From Leptonema sp964619535 (GTDB lineage Bacteria > Spirochaetota > Leptospiria > Leptospirales > Leptonemataceae): DNA of 64,000 nt. Position numbers and translations under genes: made by a program. Positions 54,195 through 63,286 of this stretch are shown piece by piece. The stretch's first letter is position 1. The number at the start of each line of letters is the position of its first letter. The stretch spans positions 124,001-188,000 of the forward strand of contig CAZUEX010000002.1 in the NCBI GenBank assembly GCA_964619535.1, read 5' to 3'. A model generated the notes under the pieces. The model had not been told where the DNA came from. It saw only the letters and a program-made list of their open reading frames with translations, and made no database searches.

Positions 54195-56185
54195 TGCGTC
54201 TCTGTCGTTGGTCTATTGGCCTGCTTCTGTTTCTGTGGCAGGCCAGCCTCGTTCACGCTGCTCCTGGAGGAGTGGAGAAGAACGTATTGGTCCTCCATTC
54301 CTATCATAAAGGATTGAGCTGGACGGAACGGGCGGTTTCGGGAATCGAGCAGACCTTCAACGAAAGCAATTTTGCAGGAATGAAGGTCCGGATCTTTTAC
54401 GAATACATGGATACGAAGCGCTTTGAGGATCCTGAGTATCAGGAGCTGCTTGTTCCTGCTCTGAAATACAAAGCGCAGCGTGTTCATTATGATCTGATCA
54501 TCAGTGTGGATGATGCTGCGCTTCGCTTTCTGTTCAAGCATCGCGAAGAGATTTTCGGGGAACCCACACCGGTCGTTTTCTGCGGTGTGAACTTCTATTC
54601 ACCGGAATTGCTGGCCGGCAAAAAGAATTACACCGGAGTCGTTGAGGCCTTTGCCGCAAGGGATACGATTGACCTTGCCCTGCGCTTGCATCCGGGAACA
54701 AAGGAATTTGTCATCGTCGGGGACGATTCTGTAACGTCGAAGGCAAACAACAAGGCCTTGCAGAAGGTGGAGCCCGATTATGCAGAGAAAGGGATCAGGT
54801 TTCGCTACCTGACAGGCGCACGTATCGAAGAGTTTCGTCGCGAAATCGAAAGGCTTGAACCGGGAGCTATCGTTCTTGCGATGCTTTTTAACCGGGACTC
54901 GAACAATCGTTTCTACACATACGAAGAGGCCTTTGAGAGGTATGCCGGTCTGGCCCGTGTTCCTGTGTACACCTACTGGGACTTCTATCTTGGACGTGGT
55001 GCTGTCGGTGGCAAGATCATCAGTGGACGAGCCCAGGGTGAAGCGGCAGCAGCTCTGGCCATCCGAATCCTCGACGGCGTGCCGATCGAAGACATACCGG
55101 TTGTAACAGAAAGTCCGAATGAATATATCTTTGACTATGAGCAGCTACGTCGTTTTGATATATCTCCCAAGAACCTGCCATACGGATCTCATCTGATCAA
55201 CGAACCGGTTTCTTTTCGCGAATTTTTTGAGCGATACCGGGATTATATCTATGGATTTCTGGCTCTGGTTGCCTTCCTGCTCGTTGTGATCGCCATTCTT
55301 GCCGTCAATATTCGCCGGCGTATTCGCAGCGAGAAGAAGCTTCTCGAAACAAACAGTGCCTACTACCGCTTTGTTCCGCGGGAGTTTCTCGATTTTCTGA
55401 ATAAGAGCGACATCGTTGATGTGCTGCCAGGCGATTGTGTAAAACGAGAGATGTCCATTCTGTTTTCGGACATTCGATCCTTTACGACGCTGTCTGAAAA
55501 CATGACGCCAGAAGAGAACTTTCGCTTTATCAACTCCTATCTGAGTTATATCAGTCCGGCTATTCGCAACAATGGCGGCTTTATCGACAAGTTCATCGGC
55601 GATGCCATCATGGCTCTTTTCCCGGGATCGGTAGAGGATGTGCTGCGTGCTGCCCAGGATATGACTCATCGGCTTGTAGACTTTAACATGATGCGAGCCG
55701 GTGAAGGTCTGCCACCTGTCTCTATCGGTATCGGTATTCACAGAGGCGACCTGATGCTTGGAACGGTGGGGGAAACCCTGCGCATGGACAGCACCGTGAT
55801 TTCTGATGCGGTGAATCTTGCCTCCCGGCTGGAAAGCCTGACGAAGACCTTTGGCGCTCATATCATTGTAAGCGAAGAGGTGGTTGAGGCGCTCGGAGAA
55901 AAAAAGGATCTTTTCTTGAAGCGTTATCTGGGCCGTGTGAATGTAAAAGGAAAACACAAGCCTGTTGTCATCTATGAATGGATCGAGGCCTATTCTGCCA
56001 CCGAGAAAGAACCAATGATTCGTTACAGGGAGTCTTTTGAAAAGGCGGTTCGCCTGATAGGAAAGGGGCAGGTGAATGAAGCAAGGCCCTTACTGGAAGA
56101 GATTCTCAAAGAGAATCCTTCCGATAAAGCCGCAAAGTTCCTGTTCTCGCGACTGCTTACCACACATGAGGAGCTTGAAGTATGA
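54194..56185 (+). CDS. Receptor-type class III adenylate cyclase with periplasmic binding domain
   Basis: 663 residues. A signal peptide (LLLFLWQASLVHAAP) precedes a PF04392-like binding domain (about 30-340), a membrane span at about 350-370 (FLALVAFLLVVIAILAV), a short coil and the cyclase domain (about 395-600). Metal Asp426 (FSDIRSFT) and Asp470 (FIGDAIMA), adenine-type Lys466 (FIDKF) with Thr in STVISD, and the Asn/Arg of VNLASRLE are all present, so it should be active and ATP-selective. A TPR-like helix pair (GQVNEARPLLEEIL) ends the chain. Overlaps neighbours on both sides. Confidence 0.93.
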   Translation: MRLCRWSIGLLLFLWQASLVHAAPGGVEKNVLVLHSYHKGLSWTERAVSGIEQTFNESNFAGMKVRIFYEYMDTKRFEDPEYQELLVPALKYKAQRVHYDLIISVDDAALRFLFKHREEIFGEPTPVVFCGVNFYSPELLAGKKNYTGVVEAFAARDTIDLALRLHPGTKEFVIVGDDSVTSKANNKALQKVEPDYAEKGIRFRYLTGARIEEFRREIERLEPGAIVLAMLFNRDSNNRFYTYEEAFERYAGLARVPVYTYWDFYLGRGAVGGKIISGRAQGEAAAALAIRILDGVPIEDIPVVTESPNEYIFDYEQLRRFDISPKNLPYGSHLINEPVSFREFFERYRDYIYGFLALVAFLLVVIAILAVNIRRRIRSEKKLLETNSAYYRFVPREFLDFLNKSDIVDVLPGDCVKREMSILFSDIRSFTTLSENMTPEENFRFINSYLSYISPAIRNNGGFIDKFIGDAIMALFPGSVEDVLRAAQDMTHRLVDFNMMRAGEGLPPVSIGIGIHRGDLMLGTVGETLRMDSTVISDAVNLASRLESLTKTFGAHIIVSEEVVEALGEKKDLFLKRYLGRVNVKGKHKPVVIYEWIEAYSATEKEPMIRYRESFEKAVRLIGKGQVNEARPLLEEILKENPSDKAAKFLFSRLLTTHEELEV

Positions 56186-58011
56186 AGTATTCCGTATTGA
56201 TGATGCTGCTCGCTGTATCGTGTTCGCATCTTTCTCTGGACTTTAAGAGTGTAGAGTGGCCTGAAAAAGAAGCAGACTGGCATTCCATTCGAAGCACCGA
56301 ACAGGCCGTGTTTCAGGGAAGGCAGCTGCCGCTGGCCTATACTCCCTTTTTGCGCTCAGGAGATCCCCTTCCAGGCGGTGTGTACGGGCAGGTGCTGTCT
56401 CGAAACGGTCGACCTGTGCGCAATGTATACCGATCTCTTGGTGTGAATAGCGGTCCTCTGGCCGGTGTCAGTAACTTCAATGACTTTACAACGATGCTTG
56501 AAAAGGACGGCAATCTCTTTGTCGTCCAGCATTTTGAATCCGTTCCTGGAGCCATTTATATTACATCCGTTCAGCGCGATGAAGACGGAAGGCTGATCCC
56601 GAAATCCACGCGCAGCCTGGACTTTGCAGAGCAGGGTGGCCTTTACAGTCCCTGTGCCGGGAGTATCACCCCCTGGGGATCACACATCGGATCAGAAGAG
56701 TACGAGCCCAATGCCGGTATGCGCGATGCGCAGGGACGCATTGATGATCGTTACAATGCCATGGCCGGGTTCTTTACAGGAGATGCAGCGCGGACGGATG
56801 TGCTGCGCAGGATGAATCCGTATCTCTACGGATGGACTCCGGAGGTGATCCTGCTTGACGGTTCGGGCAGGACGGAAACACGCAAGCGCTATGCCCTGGG
56901 GCGCTTTTCTCATGAGATTGCCGTTGTGATGCCCGATCGCCGCACCGTTTACATGAGCGATGATGGCAAGCATGGAACCCTCTTTGCCTTTGTGGCCGAT
57001 CGGCCTGGAGATCTGACCTCGGGCACCCTGTATGCCGCTCGCTGGCAACAGAAACGTGCTGTCTTACGCGAATCCTCTGTTGTGGCTGATCTGCAGTGGA
57101 TTTCACTCGGTCATGCCACCGAAGAGCAGATTGAGTCCGTGCTGAAGGAGGATGTGGATGGGCGTGGACCGACGGGTCCGCTTTTTCATGATCTCTTTGA
57201 AGCCGTTGCCCCGGTGAATGGTGCCTGTCCACAGGGCTTTACCGCCGTATATGCCGGTACGACGAACCTGACGGCACCGGAGTCGACACTTGAATGCCTG
57301 AAGCTCAGGGAGGGCAGCTTCAAGGGAGTGCCCATCGAGGTCCTTGCCTCCAGGCTGGAAAGCCGTCGCTATGCCAGCATGCTGGGGGCTACGGCCGAGT
57401 TCCACAAAATGGAAGGCCTTGCATATGACGACCGGCGCAATCGTCTCTATATTGCCGTCTCCCGTATAGAAAAGGCCATGGAAAGGCAGAAAGAACGTCC
57501 CGTAAAGTACGACCACATACAGCTGCAGCCGAATACCTGCGGTGTTATCTTCTCTGCACAGCTGCAGCCAGGAACAGACATGACAGACAGCGATTACGGC
57601 ATCAAAGAGCTAACGGCGCTGATTACCGGCCGTCCGCTGGGCCGGAATGGCACTGCTGACATAGAGACGGGCCTCTGTGATCCGGATCGGATGGCCGAAC
57701 CCGATAACATCGCCTTCTTACCGGGTAGTGACATGCTCTTTATTGCGGAGGATGCCGACGACGGGCATACTCTGAACTTCCTGTGGTCCTATAACGTTCG
57801 GACCGGAGTATTTCGTCGTTTGCTGCATGGACCGCCCGGCGCCGAGATCACATCCCCCTCCTGGATCCGCTTAAGCGACGGCTCTCTGTATTTCTTTGCC
57901 ACGGTCATGCATCCTTACCGGGATATGGAGTCGGATGGCGGACCCGGAGGACGTGCCGTTACGGTGGAAGAGCGCCGTGCCACAACGGGCTATTTTGGTC
58001 CGTTCCGCTGA
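56182..58011 (+). CDS. PhoX/DUF839-type phosphatase-like lipoprotein
   Basis: 609 residues. Signal peptide with lipobox AVSC (Cys14). Landmarks of the DUF839/PhoX beta-propeller: GVSNFNDFTTML, LYSPCAGSITPWGSHIGSEEYEP, GRFSHEIAVVMPDRRTVYMSDD, FHKMEGLAYDDRRNRLYIAVS and AEPDNIAFLPGSDMLFIAED. PhoX-type enzymes are Ca/Fe-dependent phosphomonoesterases that are normally Tat exported; here a lipoprotein signal replaces the twin arginine. Its start overlaps the cyclase stop (ATGA), so it belongs to the operon and may release phosphate for the transporter. Confidence 0.85.
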   Translation: MKYSVLMMLLAVSCSHLSLDFKSVEWPEKEADWHSIRSTEQAVFQGRQLPLAYTPFLRSGDPLPGGVYGQVLSRNGRPVRNVYRSLGVNSGPLAGVSNFNDFTTMLEKDGNLFVVQHFESVPGAIYITSVQRDEDGRLIPKSTRSLDFAEQGGLYSPCAGSITPWGSHIGSEEYEPNAGMRDAQGRIDDRYNAMAGFFTGDAARTDVLRRMNPYLYGWTPEVILLDGSGRTETRKRYALGRFSHEIAVVMPDRRTVYMSDDGKHGTLFAFVADRPGDLTSGTLYAARWQQKRAVLRESSVVADLQWISLGHATEEQIESVLKEDVDGRGPTGPLFHDLFEAVAPVNGACPQGFTAVYAGTTNLTAPESTLECLKLREGSFKGVPIEVLASRLESRRYASMLGATAEFHKMEGLAYDDRRNRLYIAVSRIEKAMERQKERPVKYDHIQLQPNTCGVIFSAQLQPGTDMTDSDYGIKELTALITGRPLGRNGTADIETGLCDPDRMAEPDNIAFLPGSDMLFIAEDADDGHTLNFLWSYNVRTGVFRRLLHGPPGAEITSPSWIRLSDGSLYFFATVMHPYRDMESDGGPGGRAVTVEERRATTGYFGPFR

Positions 58012-58072
58012 TTTGACAGCGGTGCTCAGGAAAAGGCTCGTCAGCGACCGGATTTGTAACAATCTGGTTCAG

Positions 58073-58510
58073 ATGAGCCGACAGGAGCTGGATCGTTCGC
58101 TCAAACGCATACGAGATCTGGGTTTGCGGCTGACCCCGCAACGTACAGAGATATTGAGCATACTGATCGAGGCTGCGGCACCGGTATCTGCCCAGGAGGT
58201 TCACCAGGAGATCATTCAGAGGCAGCCGGCCGTCAGCCTGGATACGGTTTACCGTAACCTTACAACGCTTACAGAGGTAGGCCTGGTGTCCCAGGTTGGA
58301 CTGCAGAACAGGGATTCTGCTCGTTTTGAATACCAGGGACAGGACCATCACCATCATGCTGTCTGCTTGAAATGTCGTCGTTCCGTTTGCATCGGAGAGA
58401 TCAGTCCGCAGCCAGCCATAGAGAAAGAGCTGAAGGCGGTGGGCTTTAAGACCATGGGACACGTATTCGAGATCTACGGCATCTGTGCCAGCTGTATGGA
58501 GGACCTATGA
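58073..58510 (+). CDS. Fur-family metalloregulator
   Basis: 145 residues from ATG 58073 (no strong ribosome site; the longer in-frame form overlaps the previous gene). Winged helix at about 10-85 (LRLTPQRTEILSILIEAA; SLDTVYRNLTTLTEVGLV), then the metal domain DHHHHAVCLKCRRSVC and a C-terminal CASC, the zinc site of Fur/PerR/Zur. The subgroup is not decidable by eye; PerR-type needs the N-terminal His, which is not evident. It could control the iron- or calcium-dependent PhoX-like gene just upstream. ATGA overlap with the cupin gene. Confidence 0.92.
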   Translation: MSRQELDRSLKRIRDLGLRLTPQRTEILSILIEAAAPVSAQEVHQEIIQRQPAVSLDTVYRNLTTLTEVGLVSQVGLQNRDSARFEYQGQDHHHHAVCLKCRRSVCIGEISPQPAIEKELKAVGFKTMGHVFEIYGICASCMEDL

Positions 58511-58977
58511 CCGAGACGGCAGCTTCTCTGATCCGGCGCCTGCAGTTGATCCCGCATCCAGAAGGTGGCTACTACAGGGAGACGTATCGCTCAGACGTTA
58601 CGGTGCACCTACCGGAGATCTTCTCCGGCCCCCGTTCGGCCGCTACGGGAATCTATTATCTTCTGGAAAAACGCGACTTCTCTGCCTTTCATCGTATCAA
58701 ATCCGATGAGATGTGGCACTTTTACGCCGGAGATCCCATTCGTGTGCACGTCCTGAACCAGGACGCCTATGAGTGCATTGAGCTGGGAACAGGGCTGTAT
58801 CAGGCCGTCGTTCCCGCCGGTGCCTGGTTTGCCGCTGAAAGCACCGGAGCCTTTTCTCTGGTGGGCTGCACCGTCGCTCCTGGCTTTGACTTTGCCGATT
58901 TTGAGATGGCAGACAAAGGGCAACTGCTTCAGCGCTATAAAGAGCATGCCGATCTGATCGAGCGGCTAACTCGCTGA
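58507..58977 (+). CDS. DUF985 cupin-family protein
   Basis: 156 residues. HPEGGYYRETYRSD, SAFHRIKSDEMWHFYAGDPI and PAGAWFAAES are the DUF985 (RmlC-like cupin, yeast YML079w) pattern. The fold resembles sugar epimerases, but the metal-binding His set is incomplete, so the reaction is unknown. It is translationally coupled to the Fur-family gene and converges with the Lon-N gene. May be under metal control. Confidence 0.9.
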   Translation: MTETAASLIRRLQLIPHPEGGYYRETYRSDVTVHLPEIFSGPRSAATGIYYLLEKRDFSAFHRIKSDEMWHFYAGDPIRVHVLNQDAYECIELGTGLYQAVVPAGAWFAAESTGAFSLVGCTVAPGFDFADFEMADKGQLLQRYKEHADLIERLTR

Positions 58978-58998
58978 TCTTTCCTTCTCTGACCAACA

Positions 58999-59634
58999 TC
59001 AGTTCAGGGATTCTACGGACATACCCTGGGGCCCTTCGCTGTCCAGAAGCCTGCTTGCCAGTTTCTGGTATGCCAGCTTGTCCCGTATGAGGGCAGAGGT
59101 TCGATTCCATCGTTTGATAAAGCTGTTCTCTTCCAGCAAGGACTGTTTTTCGGGAAGGGGGAGGTCGAGCAAACGGATGGCAGAGTGGCAGAGCAGGACA
59201 GGATCCAGGGGGATGGTGCCCTGCAGCTGCAGCAGGCTTCTCAGTCCGGATTCAAAAAGCATCTGCTGCTCATCGGCAGGAAGGGTGGACGTATCATCTT
59301 CGAGCGTCTGGCATTGGCCCATGGCGTAGCCATCGTCATGCCTGGTTGTTGTAAGCAATCGGATGCGTCTTTCTCCTACAAGTTCTACATGGGATCGTCC
59401 GTCCGGCTGGCGGTGTACGGCGCGGATGATGGCACGGGTTCCAACCGAATAAGGCTCGGCAACATCTGCCAGGGCCTCCATGCCTTCTTTGATCAGGAAG
59501 ATGCCGACAGGAAGGTCCTCTTCAAGGCAGCGGTCCAGCATGCATCGGTAGCGCTGCTCAAAGATATGAAGCAACAGAGGCATGCCCGGAAAAAGGACCG
59601 TGTTCAATGGAAAAATGGGAAGCGTTTCCACCAT
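58999..59634 (-). CDS. Lon N-terminal domain protein (LON substrate-binding domain)
   Basis: 211 residues, consisting of a Lon N-domain only (LPIFPLNTVLFPGMPLLLHIFEQRYRCML; VGTRAIIRAVHRQPDGRSHVELVGERRIRLL) with no ATPase or protease part. Such stand-alone domains occur in many bacteria and bind unfolded protein or act as adaptors; function is not settled. Same strand as the UbiA-family gene, 14 nt after it. Confidence 0.9.
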   Translation of the reverse strand: MVETLPIFPLNTVLFPGMPLLLHIFEQRYRCMLDRCLEEDLPVGIFLIKEGMEALADVAEPYSVGTRAIIRAVHRQPDGRSHVELVGERRIRLLTTTRHDDGYAMGQCQTLEDDTSTLPADEQQMLFESGLRSLLQLQGTIPLDPVLLCHSAIRLLDLPLPEKQSLLEENSFIKRWNRTSALIRDKLAYQKLASRLLDSEGPQGMSVESLN

Positions 59635-59648
59635 ATTCTCAGGAAGAG

Positions 59649-60533
59649 CTAAAAAAACAATCTGTCCACCAACAAACCAGCAAAGATCACAGTGCTAATC
59701 GAGGCATTGACGTGAAAGAAGGCGATGGGGATGCGATCCAGCCGCCCATTGCCCACGAGAATATGCTGGAAGGCAAAGAGAAATCCTACCAGAACGAGCG
59801 TTACGGCAAACAGAGGACCGGTGGTGGCCAGCAGGGCCACAGCAACAAAACTACCAAAAGAGAGAACATGAAAGCTGCGGGCAATCCAGAAGGCCTTCTG
59901 CAGGCCAAACCGGGCCGGAATGGAATGCAGGCCCTGTTCTCGATCGAATTCAAGGTCCTGGGAGGCATAGAGGATGTCAAAGCCTGCGGTGTAAAAGGCA
60001 ACGCCGGTCATCCACAGGATCGGCTCCAGTTGAATTGTTCCCGTAACGGCCACCCATACGGCAGGCGGAACCAGGCCAAGGGCCAGGCCCAGTACAAGAT
60101 GGCATAGATACGTAAAGCGCTTGGTAAAGGAGTAGCCCAGTGTGACGGCAATGGGCACAGGAGAAAGCCAGCCGGCCAGTGGATTGAGCCAGAAGGCTGA
60201 TGCAATAAAAATGAGGAGGGAAAGAACAACAAAGGTGATGGCACTGGAAAGTGAGATCATCCCCGACGGGATTTCGCGAGAGGCCGTTCGTGGATTGGCA
60301 GCGTCGAAATGGCGGTCGACGATACGGTTAAAGCCCATAGCAGCACTGCGCATCGATACCATGCAGATGATAATGCCGATCGTAAGCCGTAGTAAATCCT
60401 GCTTTTCATACAGTGCCGGATCATAGTAAAGCAGTTCAATGAGAGCCACTCCGGCAAAGGGAAGGGCAAACAGGCTGTGCGAGAACTTGATCATTCGCAG
60501 ATAATCGGAAAGTCGTCGGATCGGTTTTTGCAT
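59649..60533 (-). CDS. mqnP: UbiA-family prenyltransferase, probable menaquinone (futalosine pathway) enzyme
   Basis: 294 residues with about nine membrane segments. The first Asp-rich motif NRIVDRHFD (N-R-x2-D-x3-D) and the second DLEFDREQGLHSIPARFG are typical. In organisms using the futalosine route, a UbiA-type MqnP attaches the prenyl chain. mqnA lies 695 bp away, which supports that name, but a UbiA or MenA-like identity is possible. It is transcribed towards the Lon-N gene and divergent from the lipoprotein at 60573. Confidence 0.75.
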   Translation of the reverse strand: MQKPIRRLSDYLRMIKFSHSLFALPFAGVALIELLYYDPALYEKQDLLRLTIGIIICMVSMRSAAMGFNRIVDRHFDAANPRTASREIPSGMISLSSAITFVVLSLLIFIASAFWLNPLAGWLSPVPIAVTLGYSFTKRFTYLCHLVLGLALGLVPPAVWVAVTGTIQLEPILWMTGVAFYTAGFDILYASQDLEFDREQGLHSIPARFGLQKAFWIARSFHVLSFGSFVAVALLATTGPLFAVTLVLVGFLFAFQHILVGNGRLDRIPIAFFHVNASISTVIFAGLLVDRLFF

Positions 60534-60572
60534 GACGGCAGAATGGCACCTTAAAAGCTAACGAACAGATTT

Positions 60573-61295
60573 ATGTTGCCCTTTACGTGGAAAAGCAATT
60601 TACAGAGAAGCAGAGGCCTTCTTCGGCTGCTGCCGGCATTGCTTCTGTTTCTGCTATCCGCATGCTTCGAATACAGAGAAAAGATCGTCTTTCGCCCCGA
60701 TTTTTCGGGCCTTATCGAATTCAACTATACCGTGCCCATTGATGGGGAATCCGGTCGTTCGCTCATAGCCTTCCTGCCCGCCAGGCTGGAAGACATCGAG
60801 GCCCGTTACGCAGATATGCCCGCCAATCCCGATATTCAGGACTTTTCCGCGGAAAGGGTGGAGGCAGAGCCATTTGTACAGGCACGGGTAAGCTATCGCA
60901 TTCGTTTTCAGGATGCCAGAGAACTTGAGGCCTATCTGCCGGGAGATACACAGATCTTTCAAGGAGCCGGAACGCTGCGCCTGTACCGCTCCCTGCCTGG
61001 CCTGGAGTCGGGGCCGGAAGGCAGAGAGATTCGTATCTATCGAATGGCCTATCGTACCATCCTCGAGCAGCTGAAGGGGCGCAGCATGAACTTCACGATT
61101 GTATGCCCCTGGTATTATGATCTGTCCTCAACCCAGGGGACGCTGCCATCTCCGGGCGTTGTTTACTTTTCCTTCCCGCTGGATCGTACCATGCTGCAGG
61201 CCAAAGAAACGCTGTGGAGCGTGGAAATCAAAGCAAACCCGTCTCCTGAAGCAGGGCTGCAAACGTCTTCAGTCCCTGTCGGTCCTCTGCCGTAA
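60573..61295 (+). CDS. Lipoprotein of unknown function
   Basis: 240 residues. A basic N-terminus, hydrophobic segment and lipobox LLSAC (Cys31) predict a lipid-anchored protein. The mature part begins FEYREKIVFRPDFSGLIEFNYTVPIDG, which is beta-strand-like. Family not recognised. Its last 68 bp are antisense to the end of mqnA. Confidence 0.8.
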   Translation: MLPFTWKSNLQRSRGLLRLLPALLLFLLSACFEYREKIVFRPDFSGLIEFNYTVPIDGESGRSLIAFLPARLEDIEARYADMPANPDIQDFSAERVEAEPFVQARVSYRIRFQDARELEAYLPGDTQIFQGAGTLRLYRSLPGLESGPEGREIRIYRMAYRTILEQLKGRSMNFTIVCPWYYDLSSTQGTLPSPGVVYFSFPLDRTMLQAKETLWSVEIKANPSPEAGLQTSSVPVGPLP

Positions 61296-62019
61296 GTCGA
61301 TAGTGCAGCGACTCGGTAAGGTAGGAGCGATACTGTTCGCCATACAGCGCGAGGATGTCGTCGATTCTGTCGATTCCCCATTGCAGGGCCGATTCAAAGA
61401 ACTCGTTCGGGAAGTGGTTCGATTGCTCTTTCGGGTAAGCCCACAGGGCAGCCACAAAGGGCAGGTTTGTTTCGGATCGCCACCAGCGCACCAGATCGTG
61501 AAAGTGATAGCCCTGTGGCGAGTGGAACATGGCCAGGGCTGAATCGCCAATCAAAAGGCCTGCCGTTTCTGAATCCAGCAGGGATGGAATATCTTCTGGC
61601 GGTACCGACACACATTCCGGGAGCTCGCCAAATTTTCGCAGATAGAGAAGGCGCAGCAGGGCTACCGTCGTTCTGCTCCCTTCATCAAGGTACAGTCTTT
61701 TTACCGGTGTTTCCAGATTGTCACCGTCGCGACGAACATAAAGCAGCGATTGTACTTCGAACTCGCTGGCCACACCAACAGAATCACACCAGTCAAGGCG
61801 GTCTGCATTGCGGAAACATTCCACAGAACTGATCAGGGCAGCATCGAGCCGGTTGTCCAGGAGTTGTAATACCAGTCGGGCCGGCGTATCGGGAAGGCAC
61901 TCTACTTCGGCAAAGCGTTCTCTGTCCGTCTGGAAGGCATAATCAAGCGGACGTGCATTCAGAAATCGCACCAGCCCCAATCGCATAGGCCAGTTTTTCT
62001 GTGAAAGCGACAACTGCAT
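61228..62019 (-). CDS. mqnA: Chorismate dehydratase of the futalosine menaquinone pathway
   Basis: 263 residues; start ATG 62019 or the internal ATG giving MRLGLVRFLNARPLDYAF. LDAALISSVE and the GDSALAMF region match the MqnA/MqnD periplasmic-binding-like fold. MqnA converts chorismate to 3-enolpyruvyl-benzoate, the first step of menaquinone synthesis via futalosine. MqnD is the alternative, but the 'R-x-LNARPLDYAF' N-terminus favours MqnA. Genes mqnB-E are not in the window. Confidence 0.88.
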   Translation of the reverse strand: MQLSLSQKNWPMRLGLVRFLNARPLDYAFQTDRERFAEVECLPDTPARLVLQLLDNRLDAALISSVECFRNADRLDWCDSVGVASEFEVQSLLYVRRDGDNLETPVKRLYLDEGSRTTVALLRLLYLRKFGELPECVSVPPEDIPSLLDSETAGLLIGDSALAMFHSPQGYHFHDLVRWWRSETNLPFVAALWAYPKEQSNHFPNEFFESALQWGIDRIDDILALYGEQYRSYLTESLHYRLTAEDRQGLKTFAALLQETGLL

Positions 62020-62064
62020 TCAAAAATCGGTTTACATTAGGGGTTTTCGCGGCTTCATGCAAAT

Positions 62065-62592
62065 GTGGTCCGTCGACTTGTAGCTTGTGTTTCTTTGATT
62101 CTCCTCTCCTCGATTTTCATACATTGTCAAAGCATTCATGATAGCTCATCGGCTACATCTCAGGATATGGTGTTTCGGGATCGGGATAAGCTCGTGCAGA
62201 CGATTATTCCGTCCGGTTCCGTATCGCATACCTTTCAGGGAGCAGACTACGACTTTTACGTCTTTGAGTGGTGGGATGACAGCCAGCTGTCCAGTCGCCT
62301 GGAGATACGAATCCTCCGTGCAGGATTTCAGGATCATCTTGCGGGCAACTACGAAACCTACTTTCAACAACAATGTCGTTGTGCCATCCAGAAAAAGGGA
62401 TGGGTTCTGGTAGCCGGTCAAAAGGGTAGAGAGTTCGTTTATTCCGTCGATGACGGAAGGACCATTGCCATCGAACGGCATTTTCTCTGGAAGGGCAGAA
62501 TGATACAGCTGCAGGGGCAGGCCCCTGTGGCCCGCAAGGAGCAGATGCTTCAGAGGCTGCAAACGGTTCAGGCCAATCTGCAGCTGCTCTGA
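62065..62592 (+). CDS. Lipoprotein of unknown function
   Basis: 175 residues from GTG 62065. A signal peptide ends in lipobox IFIHC (Cys21). The mature chain is mixed alpha/beta, with a CRC cysteine pair in the middle and many aromatics (YDFYVFEWWDD). No known domain. Followed after 22 nt by the SpoIIE-like gene; divergent from mqnA. Confidence 0.75.
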   Translation: MVRRLVACVSLILLSSIFIHCQSIHDSSSATSQDMVFRDRDKLVQTIIPSGSVSHTFQGADYDFYVFEWWDDSQLSSRLEIRILRAGFQDHLAGNYETYFQQQCRCAIQKKGWVLVAGQKGREFVYSVDDGRTIAIERHFLWKGRMIQLQGQAPVARKEQMLQRLQTVQANLQLL

Positions 62593-62614
62593 TCCAGGCG
62601 AGGAAGAGAAGAGA

Positions 62615-63286
62615 ATGATCTATGAGCATAGCAATGACCTGTCTATTGGTCCCTATCACTTCATGGTCTATGCCTTTGCTCCAGAGACGGCCGAACGAAG
62701 TGGACTGATTAGCCAGGGAATTTTCAGCATTCGATACCGAGCACCGCAGAACGGCTACAGGGCTATGCTGCTGCACTGCGTGGAAGGGCAATCCCTGCAG
62801 ATAGTCGTTGCCTCTATCGAAGATGTCCGGGATGGGCTGCCTGCCGTGGAGGAGTTCTTTCGCACTGCCTCATCGCCTTCGAGCTGGAACATCGATACGG
62901 TTTGTGCCGACCTGGAGCAGTTTGCAAGGAGTGAGGGACTGTATGCCTCTGTCTCCGCTCTGTCTGTTTCCGATGCGATGCAGGAAGATGCAGACTTTGC
63001 CATAATCCGTGTTTTTACGGCCGGGATGCCGCCTCTTGTCATGATCGAGAACGGTCACTATCATTTTCCGGTTCGGTCCGGCATTCCGCTGGGGATCAAC
63101 GATCTTCCCGTATCTGTCCAGCCTCTGGAATTATCGACAAAGGCAAGCCTTTATGTTCATACACCGCTTGACGGGCACGGGGCCGGGCTTAAAGAATTGC
63201 ATTCCATGCTTTTACATCTTAAGAGTGAGATGATTCCAGAAGATGTTTTGCTTTTCGGGCTGCATCTGAAGAAGGCGGAGTCGTGA
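62615..63286 (+). CDS. Degenerate SpoIIE/PP2C-like phosphatase-domain protein
   Basis: 223 residues. The C-terminal half reads IRVFTAGMPPLVMIENGHYHF, then SGIPLGI, LSTKASLYVHTPL, which follows the SpoIIE/RsbU pattern AGhPPpll...plG...LvlYTDG. The metal-binding Asp of GD-x-YD, the DG-x-G loop and the final TDG are missing or replaced (YVHTPLDG), so catalysis is unlikely. Such pseudo-phosphatases may act as sensors or binding partners. It overlaps the next lipoprotein gene (GTGA). The fold assignment is by eye only. Confidence 0.55.
   Translation: MIYEHSNDLSIGPYHFMVYAFAPETAERSGLISQGIFSIRYRAPQNGYRAMLLHCVEGQSLQIVVASIEDVRDGLPAVEEFFRTASSPSSWNIDTVCADLEQFARSEGLYASVSALSVSDAMQEDADFAIIRVFTAGMPPLVMIENGHYHFPVRSGIPLGINDLPVSVQPLELSTKASLYVHTPLDGHGAGLKELHSMLLHLKSEMIPEDVLLFGLHLKKAES

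Noticed and set aside
55145..55957. A 270-codon minus-strand frame within the cyclase gene
   Set aside because: Antisense to the conserved cyclase domain; no protein-like motif.
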